A stretch of DNA of 42,329 bases. It comes from Oscillospiraceae bacterium (lineage in GTDB: Bacteria; Bacillota; Clostridia; Oscillospirales; CAG-272). Positions 35,343 to 42,329 of this stretch are shown here, piece by piece. The position numbers and the translations under genes are program-made. Numbering within the stretch: position 1 is the stretch's first letter; every line of letters begins with the position of its first letter. Below the pieces are notes generated by a model. It made no database searches, was not told the DNA's origin, and worked only from the letters and a program-made list of their open reading frames with translations. The stretch lies in contig SVRS01000018.1 of assembly GCA_015064695.1 (NCBI GenBank), forward strand, positions 1 to 42,329, given 5' to 3'.

Positions 35343-37037
35343 TTACCGTTTACCGCTCTGCCCTTTGATATATTTGAGATTGAGAAGATCCTTACGAATC
35401 TTTCTCTTGGTTTCCTTCCAAACCCGCTCGTACAAGCCCACGAAGGCCTCCAGCTCCTTTTCCAGATCATCAAAGCTCGCCTTTTCGGTCATGGCCTCGA
35501 TCTCCTCGGCGGATACGTCACCCTTCATGGCCTTTTGAGCCATCAGCCGTGCCTCCAAAATTTGCTTCTCAGCGGTCATTTCGTCACAAGTCGCCCGAAT
35601 GCGCTCCATCTCGCCCTCCTGCTCGGAAAGCTTTCGAAGCAGCTCCTCACAGGCATCCTTATGCTCGACGCGCTCGCGCTCGGCCTGTGCCGCCCATTCG
35701 GCTCGCTCGGCGTCGTGAGCTTCCGAAAGCTCGGTTCTCTGCCGCCGTGCTTCATCCTCCATTGCCGCCTTCTCGCCCTGAAACCGCTGCTCTGCCTCGT
35801 ACATAGCGGTGGTGTGAGCCTCCTCGGACCGGCGAGCCTCCTCGTTGAGCTGCTCAATCTGACCTGTCAGATCCGCTACGGATTCCGCGAGGCTCTGCTC
35901 TGCCGTCTGATGCTCCTCCACCTCCCGGTAAAGGGACGGCAAACGATCCGCCTCGTGCTGAAGCGCACGGACCTGCTTTTCCAGCTGCAGAACGTACTCC
36001 TCCGTGGAGATCTCCTTGCGTTCCAAACGGCGACGCAGGGATTCCAGCTGCTCGGTCTTCTTTTTCAGCTCTGCCATGCGACGCTCGTTCTCGTCCTTTT
36101 CCATGGCCGCTTTCAACTCGGCCCCCAGATCCAGACCATGCCGATAGGTCAGAAAGCTGATCAGAAGCTCCACCTCGGCCATGTCCTCCGCCAGATCGTC
36201 CCTGAAGGGATCGATGGTGTGCAGATCCTCCTCAACGGTGTAGCCGTCTCCCTCGTAGGCAATGATGTAATCGTATAGCCTCACCGCGCCCTTGAAGTTG
36301 TTGTCCATCTTCAGCACGTTGGTTTTGGTGATGGGCGGCTTGAGCATGGCCACCTTGCCGGCACTCTCCATGAGAGGCGTTGCCAGAAACGCCAGAATGG
36401 ACTTAAGGATGAGATCCATACGGTCAATCAGCCCCTTGGCAGGATTATGCTCCCGCAGGTAGGGATCATCCCGCCGGGTCTCGCTCAAATCAATGGATAT
36501 ATTCAGAGCCCGGCCGAAGCCCGACATGTGCCGTTCCACCCGCATCGCGCCATTGTAACGATTGGTCAGATCCAAAATCTTCTGATAGCGAATCGTCACG
36601 AAATCCCGCAGGTAGCACAAAAGCATATACAGGAAGCGATTCTCGTAGACCGCATAATCGCTGAGCCGCTCCACGGTGTAGAGCTTATCCGGGATCAGAT
36701 CCTCTCCCTCATGCACACGGGTAATGAGATCGGAATGCCGCGCCAAATGCTCCACCGAGTCCTTGGACACGTGCTTGACCTTCTCAATAGGGATCACCTC
36801 ACCGTTGGAATAGATGTGCTGACGTTCTTCCTTGATCGCCTTTTCAATAAAGCTCAATCCCGTCTCGATCTCTCGGATCCATTCCTCATCCACGGTGCAG
36901 ATGGCCCGGGTCACAGAAACCGTTCCGCTGCCTTCGGCGGAAAGCATGGCACTTTGATCCCGCAGACACTCCCGCTGGGAAGAAACCGCCGCCCGATAGG
37001 CAAGTAACGCCCGATAGTAGGCATCCGACTGATTCAT
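35343..37037 (-). CDS. DUF2357/McrC-like protein with long coiled coil, no visible nuclease
   Basis: The 564-aa protein has an N-half (about 50-290) resembling the DUF2357 region that accompanies McrB-like ATPases: VERLSDYAVYENRFLYMLLC is the best piece. From about 305 to 560 it is a nearly unbroken charged coiled coil (LESLRRRLERKEISTEEYVL, RSEEAHTTAMYEAEQRFQGE). The PD-(D/E)XK nuclease expected in McrC is not seen. There is no membrane segment. It is placed exactly between the two near-identical AAA genes; AAAGGAAACAACGGT precedes its ATG. Likely role: a scaffold that oligomerises with the AAA rings. The family link is tentative. Confidence 0.8.
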   Translation of the reverse strand: MNQSDAYYRALLAYRAAVSSQRECLRDQSAMLSAEGSGTVSVTRAICTVDEEWIREIETGLSFIEKAIKEERQHIYSNGEVIPIEKVKHVSKDSVEHLARHSDLITRVHEGEDLIPDKLYTVERLSDYAVYENRFLYMLLCYLRDFVTIRYQKILDLTNRYNGAMRVERHMSGFGRALNISIDLSETRRDDPYLREHNPAKGLIDRMDLILKSILAFLATPLMESAGKVAMLKPPITKTNVLKMDNNFKGAVRLYDYIIAYEGDGYTVEEDLHTIDPFRDDLAEDMAEVELLISFLTYRHGLDLGAELKAAMEKDENERRMAELKKKTEQLESLRRRLERKEISTEEYVLQLEKQVRALQHEADRLPSLYREVEEHQTAEQSLAESVADLTGQIEQLNEEARRSEEAHTTAMYEAEQRFQGEKAAMEDEARRQRTELSEAHDAERAEWAAQAERERVEHKDACEELLRKLSEQEGEMERIRATCDEMTAEKQILEARLMAQKAMKGDVSAEEIEAMTEKASFDDLEKELEAFVGLYERVWKETKRKIRKDLLNLKYIKGQSGKR

Positions 37038-37079
37038 ACCGTTGTTTCCTTTCTGATGGATGGGTAGTGGTGTGTTGAT

Positions 37080-38227
37080 TTACGCGTTTCTCTGCAACCG
37101 TCGAATGGCATCCTTACAAGCCGTCATATGCTCCGTACCGAACAGCTCATCCAGGTAACTCAGCAGTCCCTCCGACGCGTTGCGGAGGTATATAGGATTC
37201 TGCGTTTCCAGCTTTCGAATGACCTTCTTGGCCAAAATATCGTCCAGCGCGATCAATTCCTCGCCTCCGCAGGCTATGTACACGGGAATGTAGGTGTTGA
37301 TCTGCTTCATGATTCGGTTACCAAAGGTAATATGGAAATGATCGATCAGATAGCGGTCCAGCATCTGAAGCCTCTTGCGGTTTCGGCTGCTGACCGCATA
37401 CTCGTGAACCGCCGCCTCCGTCAGCTTCGCAAAATGCTCCGCCGACAGGCAGATCCGCTCGGTGCGGGGCGCCACAAAGCGCTCGCTCTTTCGGTCCAGG
37501 TCCAGAACCATGGCGCGGTCGTATACCTTATCCGAGATCGCAAAGGTCGAGTCGTCGTTGTTCGCCGTTCCGACAAACCACATGTTCACGGGCAGCTTGA
37601 TCCGTCCGTCGATCAGCTGGGCAGGATCGCTCTCCCAGGTATCCGAGACCACCGCCAGATGGCGCTCGTCCGGGTTAGGCAGCTCCAAAAGGGACAGGAA
37701 CTCCGCAAAGTAGTACTCCACTCTGGCTATGTTCATCTCGTCCAGCACCGTCACGTACATATCGTGGCTATAGTTGGCCTCGTACATCTTTTCCAGCAGC
37801 AGCGTCTCGTTAAACCGCTTGGTAAACTCGTTGTAGTAGCCGATCAGGTCCGTGCGCTCCTTCCACATGGGCTGTACGGGAATGACCGTGGATCGATTGT
37901 CCACGAACTCACCGAAGGCGTGCGCCAGGGAGGTCTTACCCGTTCCCGACATACCTTGCAGAATCAGGATCTTGGACACCGCCATGCCCGCAACGAACCG
38001 GCGGATGTCCTCTATATCGTAATAGAGCTTCAGCTTATAGGCCGCATAATTTCGGAACTCCTCGCAGAAGCGATCCAGCGTAACGCCCTTATCGTACTGC
38101 TTGTGTCCGTACTGATTCCGATTCTCGTCGATCCGCGACAGCATACAGAATCGTCCGCCTCCGGCCTCGTCTTCCGTTTCCTGCGGCTCGTCTGACACAG
38201 GACGGGGGGCGCCGACCGGATCAGCGG
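37080..38227. repeat. 1148-bp near-identical direct repeat, copy 2
   Basis: Second copy of 33956-35103, same orientation, 3124 bp away. Recombination between the copies would delete the coiled-coil gene and leave one AAA gene. Confidence 0.95.
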
Positions 38228-38417
38228 TTTCCTTTTCACGGTTGCTGATCAGCACGGCCACCACAAGGAACGCAATAAGAGAAAGAATGATGAAAATATA
38301 TACCACGATGGCCGTCCCCGAGGACAAAAGCGCGGGCAGATCGGCCAAGGTAAGAGGGCTCTCGCTCTTTCGGAACAGGAGCGCCGCTACCGGCGGCAAC
38401 AGGGGAAGGTTCAGCAT
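37080..38417 (-). CDS. Membrane-anchored McrB-like AAA+ ATPase, copy 2
   Basis: The 445-aa protein has the same cytosolic AAA+ domain as copy 1 (Walker A at about 145-153); the only amino-acid difference I find in the shared part is Gly for Ser in ADPVGAPRP. The N-terminal 64 residues are unrelated to copy 1: a leader with LLPPVAALLF and one strong membrane helix (TAIVVYIFIILSLIAFLVVA). AAGGAGGC is a strong ribosome site. The two ATPases therefore differ only in membrane anchor, as if each docks with a different partner. Stop of the GH3-like gene is 65 bases upstream. Confidence 0.92.
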   Translation of the reverse strand: MLNLPLLPPVAALLFRKSESPLTLADLPALLSSGTAIVVYIFIILSLIAFLVVAVLISNREKETADPVGAPRPVSDEPQETEDEAGGGRFCMLSRIDENRNQYGHKQYDKGVTLDRFCEEFRNYAAYKLKLYYDIEDIRRFVAGMAVSKILILQGMSGTGKTSLAHAFGEFVDNRSTVIPVQPMWKERTDLIGYYNEFTKRFNETLLLEKMYEANYSHDMYVTVLDEMNIARVEYYFAEFLSLLELPNPDERHLAVVSDTWESDPAQLIDGRIKLPVNMWFVGTANNDDSTFAISDKVYDRAMVLDLDRKSERFVAPRTERICLSAEHFAKLTEAAVHEYAVSSRNRKRLQMLDRYLIDHFHITFGNRIMKQINTYIPVYIACGGEELIALDDILAKKVIRKLETQNPIYLRNASEGLLSYLDELFGTEHMTACKDAIRRLQRNA

Positions 38418-38482
38418 GAAATGCCTCCTTTATCTATACGAAAAATACCGAATGCGAAGAAACTCGGTTCGGCGGTATCCGA

Positions 38483-41400
38483 TCAGGTCAGATCGGCGCC
38501 GGATTCCTTGATGGCCTTACGGCAAAGCGCCGTGTGATCGTCTCCGAACAAGGCATCCAGGGTCTCGGTCAGGCCGCGATCCTCACGGGGAATACGACCG
38601 CTGAGCGCCGCAACCAGAGAGGGCATCAGACGAACAGCCATCGCCTCATCGAGAGCAGCGGATTCCTCCACGCCCAAAGACATGAGAACGGCCATGTAGA
38701 CCTCCATACCCAGCCAGTGCTTGTTACCAATACGGAAATCGGCATAGCGAATGGCGTAGGACTCCAAGCGATCGATCTTTTTCCAAACGTCCTCGTCAAC
38801 CGAGAAATCGTTCCGCAGGCTATCCCGTAGGTAGATCATCTGACCGTAGCTGAAGCGGCGGAATTCCGAATGCTCTCCGGTCGTCGCATCCATACCCTCC
38901 AAGGCCCAGCAGTTGACGGTTGCGATCTCAGCAACGTAATCGGGAAGCTGGCAGGGCTGTGCATCGGGCTTCAGATTCAGCAAAAACCACAGGTTTTCAG
39001 ACATACGGTAGGAGAGCTCCTCGCCGTAGTCACCATGGCAAACCACCATGCATCCCGACCCGGGCGCATGAGCATGACGGGCATAGGGAACAAAATACGT
39101 GGACATGGTGGCAGGATCCACGTTGGTCAGCGCGGCCAGATGGATCTTACCGGGTTCACGCTGAGCCGCCAACACCGCATTCAACGCATTCCGAGGCACA
39201 CGATTGCCATATTCGTTGAGGGTGAATAGCACGTCATCCTCCCGATGGTACTGCTCGTTTACCGTATCCACTCCGGCCACGCATCCGAAATATTCGCCGA
39301 GCAGAGCAGTCAGAGCAGCGAAATGCTCGTCGCACATGCCGTGAACCACCGCCAGATTGGACACCGCCAGAGCCGAGAAAATCCCGCGCAGTGTGGCCTC
39401 GCTGACAGAAACACCCTTCTCCCGCGCCAGCACGGACAACTCCGCAACGGCATCGCCAAAGGTCATATCCTGGTCAACGTCGGCCAGGTAATCGTACTCT
39501 CCGTCGCTCTCGCGAACCTCAACCACAGCCTCCTCCATGACCTGAGCATCGTCGGCAACGGCAAACAGCTCGGCCGCAGAGGGCACGGGAATCTTGGCCG
39601 CATCAGCAAAGGCGGCCTCGTTGATCTCCTCCACGCGGCGGCGCTCCTCGGCGCGGAGCTTGTGACGATCCGCCACCTCCATGGCAAAAAACGCCACGGC
39701 TCCCACCGCCAGAATACCGGCCATCACGTCGAGAAACAGCGCGTCCGCAGATGTCACCACATCGTAGATCTTGACGCTCGCCGCCAGGCACAGAGCCACG
39801 GCACCACACAACAGATTACGCAAAGACGGTTTCATAGGCATACATACAGCCTCCATATAGTAATGTTGAGAATGAATATTGGATTTCGACGGGAGGTAAT
39901 CCTCGTAGCACTCTCCGTCGCGGGGAAGCGTATCCTCTCCCAGCTTGCAGACCGTCTGCAAGCGAATATCCGAGACAGACCCGCCCACAAACAGGGTATA
40001 TGCCCCGCGCTCGGTCAAAAGCCGTCCCTCCTCGGTTTGGATGGCGGGAATCCACAGGGGGATGGTCACCCGCTGATGCTCTCCGGGCTGAAGCTCCACC
40101 CGCACAAAGCCAATCAACTCCTTTTGAGGACGCAGAACGGCGGAATCAGCAAGGCCGAGATAGACCTGCGCCACCTCTGCCCCCGCCCGGAAGCCCGTAT
40201 TCTTCACCGTAAAGCTGACGTATCCGCCCGCAACACGAAGACCGGAATAGCGGAAGGAGGTATAGCTCAAGCCGTGGCCAAAGGGATACAACGCCCCTTG
40301 ACCCACGGAATCGTAGAAGCGGTAACCAACGAAGGGTCCCGTCTTGCGCTTGCGCAACAAATCGGGCCAGGCCTCCTTAGCGCAAAGCGACACAGGCAAT
40401 TTGCCGGAGGGAGCTCCTCGCCCCTGCAGAATATCCAGAAGCGTCTCCATCCCATCCGTCTCCTCAGGGGCCGCCAGCAGAACAGCCGAGAGAGGATGCA
40501 CCGCCGAGGTCACGAAGGACATATCCGGAGTCATGCGGGAAAATACCGCCGCCACAACCGCACGATTCAAGCGAGAAAGCTCATCGCACAGAGCCAATTG
40601 GTTGGCGGGCAGTGTATTACGCCCCTCACGGGCAGCTATTTGTTCCAGCTCTGCGTCCAATCCCATCAAAAGGATCACCACGTCGGCCGCCTTGGCCGCC
40701 TCCAGAGCCTCCTGCAAGAGATCGTCATTCCGCGTGCTTCGACGATCGTAGCCCTTGGCATAGGTCACCGAACGAAAGCCCGCATTCTGTAAGCGTCGAG
40801 CCGCATCCTCCGGGGAAAGTCCCATCGCGGAAGCCATGTCACCGAGCAAACAGATCTTGTCGGTGGGCTTCAAGGGGAGGATTCCTCGTTTCCTGCGCCG
40901 ATACGGGCGGTTCGCCAAAAGTACCGTAGATGCGCAAAGAGCCCGTTTCCGGAGTGCCTTGGCCGAAGCCTCCTCGGGAGCCTCGATCTCGCCATGCCCG
41001 CCGCATTGAGCAGCAAAGTCCAGAAGGCGGGTCAGCGATCGAAGGAACGTCTCCTCCGAGATGGCCTCTCCCGCCGCGCAAGCCTGCTCCAGCTCGCCCA
41101 TGGTGGCCTTACCATGCTCAATGGCCGTTGCAAACCGACGGTAATTGTGGAGTGCCGATTGCACTGCCGCCGCAGAGCCCTTCAGACAGATCTCGCCCCG
41201 CGCCAACGCCTTCACCGTATCGACACCCTCTGCACTCAGACATAGCGTGTACCCAAAATCTCCCGCCGGCAGAGAGTCAGCTCCCCGCCCGACGGTGATA
41301 CCCACGCAAGCCCCCTGCTCCGAAGCACGGAGATAGGGCTCGGCCATAAACGTATACCGATTGCGGGTAGAGCCGAGTGCCTCAGCCCAAGCCATCTCAC

Positions 41401-41809
41401 CTGCAGGAATTTCGTACCCGGACAGACTCGCAGGCAAGCCCGCGCGGTTCGCTCCCGCCAGACATGCGCCGGAAAGCGTTCCCGCCAGCAGCGGATCCTC
41501 AGACAAGCCTCCGCCAAAGGGGGTGACACGAATTTTTGCCTCGGGCAACAGTACGTGGTCGATTCCCTCTGCGGCCATAACGCGGCATTGATGCTCCGCA
41601 ACGTCGGCCATCAGCTCCCGTCCCCAGGAGCGCGCCAGCGAAACGGGAGACAGGCTTGCCTCTCCGCGAACGTCCTGAGCAGAGCGAAACCGTACCTTGG
41701 GCACACCCAAAGCGTTCAGCTCAGGCTCCGCAAGGCTATGGATATCCGTTAGCAAACGGATTTTTTGTGTTTCCGACAACCGACGGATCACGTTGGTAGA
41801 ATCAAACAT
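38483..41809 (-). CDS. GH3-like protein continuous with a membrane-anchored pseudo-AAA domain
   Basis: A single 1108-codon frame. Residues 1 to about 630 follow the GH3 glycosidase plan: barrel start (LSETQKIRLLTD), GH3_C (GRGAPSGKLPVSL), LYPFGHGLSYTSFRYS and the Fn3-like end. The nucleophile site usually written SDW is LSAEG here (about 191-195) and the usual KH pair is absent (LPASLSGYE), so hydrolysis is doubtful. Residues 657-710 hold two membrane helices. Residues 780-1108 align with the neighbouring AAA proteins, but Walker A GMSGTGKT is GMCDEHFA (824-831) and Walker B DEMN is TNVD, so it should not bind or cleave nucleotide. A strong internal ribosome site suggests two proteins. AAAGGG precedes the first ATG. 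There is no signal peptide on the GH3 part. Confidence 0.82.
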   Translation of the reverse strand: MFDSTNVIRRLSETQKIRLLTDIHSLAEPELNALGVPKVRFRSAQDVRGEASLSPVSLARSWGRELMADVAEHQCRVMAAEGIDHVLLPEAKIRVTPFGGGLSEDPLLAGTLSGACLAGANRAGLPASLSGYEIPAGEMAWAEALGSTRNRYTFMAEPYLRASEQGACVGITVGRGADSLPAGDFGYTLCLSAEGVDTVKALARGEICLKGSAAAVQSALHNYRRFATAIEHGKATMGELEQACAAGEAISEETFLRSLTRLLDFAAQCGGHGEIEAPEEASAKALRKRALCASTVLLANRPYRRRKRGILPLKPTDKICLLGDMASAMGLSPEDAARRLQNAGFRSVTYAKGYDRRSTRNDDLLQEALEAAKAADVVILLMGLDAELEQIAAREGRNTLPANQLALCDELSRLNRAVVAAVFSRMTPDMSFVTSAVHPLSAVLLAAPEETDGMETLLDILQGRGAPSGKLPVSLCAKEAWPDLLRKRKTGPFVGYRFYDSVGQGALYPFGHGLSYTSFRYSGLRVAGGYVSFTVKNTGFRAGAEVAQVYLGLADSAVLRPQKELIGFVRVELQPGEHQRVTIPLWIPAIQTEEGRLLTERGAYTLFVGGSVSDIRLQTVCKLGEDTLPRDGECYEDYLPSKSNIHSQHYYMEAVCMPMKPSLRNLLCGAVALCLAASVKIYDVVTSADALFLDVMAGILAVGAVAFFAMEVADRHKLRAEERRRVEEINEAAFADAAKIPVPSAAELFAVADDAQVMEEAVVEVRESDGEYDYLADVDQDMTFGDAVAELSVLAREKGVSVSEATLRGIFSALAVSNLAVVHGMCDEHFAALTALLGEYFGCVAGVDTVNEQYHREDDVLFTLNEYGNRVPRNALNAVLAAQREPGKIHLAALTNVDPATMSTYFVPYARHAHAPGSGCMVVCHGDYGEELSYRMSENLWFLLNLKPDAQPCQLPDYVAEIATVNCWALEGMDATTGEHSEFRRFSYGQMIYLRDSLRNDFSVDEDVWKKIDRLESYAIRYADFRIGNKHWLGMEVYMAVLMSLGVEESAALDEAMAVRLMPSLVAALSGRIPREDRGLTETLDALFGDDHTALCRKAIKESGADLT
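39841..39854 (-). promoter_or_regulatory. Internal ribosome-binding site and start for the pseudo-AAA protein
   Basis: GGAGG (39850-39854) lies eight bases before ATG (codon 657 of the long frame), directly before the two membrane helices that open the AAA-like part, as in the two neighbouring AAA genes. The preceding codons CAT TAC TAT are each near a stop codon, so a lost stop between two former genes would explain the join. A separate product would be 452 aa, close to the 451 and 445 aa of the neighbours. Confidence 0.65.
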
Positions 41810-41871
41810 AACACAGCCCTTTCGTTCTTATCGAATACAAACAATCGCAAGGAAGCCTCCTCCCGTTCAAG

Positions 41872-41904
41872 GCGGGCAAAGCGGGCATAGCGGGCAAAGC
41901 GGGG
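41872..41904. repeat. 9-bp tandem repeat in the gap before the GH3-like gene
   Basis: GCGGGCAAA, GCGGGCATA, GCGGGCAAA then GCGGGG, flanked by GGAAGCC (41851-41857) and GGCTTCC (41903-41909), which can pair. It lies in the 136-base gap between two genes and may be a hairpin that tunes expression of the downstream gene. Confidence 0.6.
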
Positions 41905-41945
41905 CTTCCGAAATATCTTACGCGTAAAATTCCGCGCATCGCGCG

Positions 41946-42329
41946 TTATTCCGTTCCTTCTCCGTCGGGGCTCTCAAATCCCCCGGCGTACCGGGTCTGC
42001 TCGGGCTCCTCCGTATCAATAACGGCTTCCGCCGTCGTCTCCGGCTCGGGCTTAGGCTTGGGAATCAGACGAACCGCGTAGGGCTTCAACATGGCAAACA
42101 GCCACGGAAACAGAATCACCACGGCCAAAGCCAAGGCCGCCAGAAAAGCAATAAAGCCGCAAGCTCCCGCCGTGTAACGGCGCTTGCTCTCCACCCGCAA
42201 GGGAATCCGATCCGACAGACCCTCCTTGCGGCCGCCCTTTACATCGTACTGCCAGGGCTCGGCCGTGCGGTAGCCCACCTCTACGCGGATTCCCTTCACC
42301 CGGTACACGTAGAGGTGGGCTACCGCACG
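41946..42329 (-). CDS. Single-pass membrane protein, 5' end missing or corrupted
   Basis: At least 120 codons: a basic cytosolic part (GGRKEGLSDRIPLRVESKRR), one membrane helix (GFIAFLAALALAVVILFPWL) and a Pro/Glu/Thr-rich tail (KPKPEPETTAEAVIDTEEPE) to the stop at 41946. I do not recognise the family. The frame stays open to the window edge, and the first usable start would be GTG at 42308, but the bases from 42308 on are an exact inverted copy of part of this same gene, so the true N-terminus is unknown. It is the first visible gene of the gene train and may be another subunit of the membrane complex. Confidence 0.65.
   Translation of the reverse strand, partial: RAVAHLYVYRVKGIRVEVGYRTAEPWQYDVKGGRKEGLSDRIPLRVESKRRYTAGACGFIAFLAALALAVVILFPWLFAMLKPYAVRLIPKPKPEPETTAEAVIDTEEPEQTRYAGGFESPDGEGTE
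42264..42329. repeat. Perfect 22-bp inverted repeat ending at the window edge
   Basis: Bases 42264-42285 (starting cgtgcggtagcccacc) are the exact reverse complement of 42308-42329, with 22 bases between. The second arm ends at the last base of the window. Confidence 0.95.

Noticed and set aside
26328..38417. Classical McrBC-type restriction system
   Set aside because: The ATPases carry membrane helices, the McrC-like protein has no visible nuclease, and the other genes encode exported proteins.

Overview
The window reads as a GC-rich chromosome segment from an uncultured, probably anaerobic Clostridia-type Firmicute (gut Oscillospirales-like is my best guess, not proven). The signs are strong AAAGGAG-type ribosome-binding sites, sigma70-like TTGACA-17-TATAAT promoters, a Fe-S-type PurF, formate-tetrahydrofolate ligase, a split PurH with an archaeal-type IMP cyclohydrolase, and palindromic intergenic repeats. 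Almost all genes are on the minus strand.

Region 1 (about 1-300): the 5' part of a REP-associated tyrosine transposase (RAYT), cut by the window edge, and a hairpin that probably ends the purine operon.

Region 2 (309-14966): one minus-strand purine operon. A consensus promoter is followed by a ZTP riboswitch whose 3' end overlaps an intrinsic terminator. Then come purE, purF, purM, purN, purO (IMP cyclohydrolase), an unknown 161-aa gene, a stand-alone AICAR transformylase, an unknown lipoprotein, purD, a one-chain purL and fhs. Fhs makes the 10-formyl-THF used by PurN and AICAR transformylase, and ZTP rises when that cofactor is short, so riboswitch and gene content fit together. PurB, PurC and PurK are not in the window. 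PurF lacks the usual catalytic cysteine of its glutaminase domain.

Region 3 (15053-19316): two overlapping lipoprotein genes of unknown function, then an argG-argF operon with its own consensus promoter.

Region 4 (19517-21536): a plus-strand MATE transporter, repeats, a decayed gene fragment and terminators.

Region 5 (21552-26199): a MarR regulator, an enoate-reductase-type flavoenzyme and a two-subunit aconitase X dehydratase. This looks like a small catabolic locus pairing dehydration with alkene reduction; the substrate is unknown.

Region 6 (26328-42329): the most unusual part, a 16-kb minus-strand gene train. In order of transcription: a partial single-pass membrane protein; a GH3-like protein continuous in frame with a membrane-anchored pseudo-AAA domain; a membrane-anchored McrB-like AAA ATPase; a DUF2357/McrC-like protein with a long coiled coil and no visible nuclease; a second AAA ATPase whose last 1148 bp are almost identical to the first; and two membrane-anchored transglutaminase-like proteins carrying 3 and 14 YDG-type repeats. 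I know no described system with this composition. It recalls MoxR-DUF58-transglutaminase operons and McrBC, but is neither. The last 22 bases are an exact inverted copy of bases 42264-42285, which suggests a contig-end artefact.
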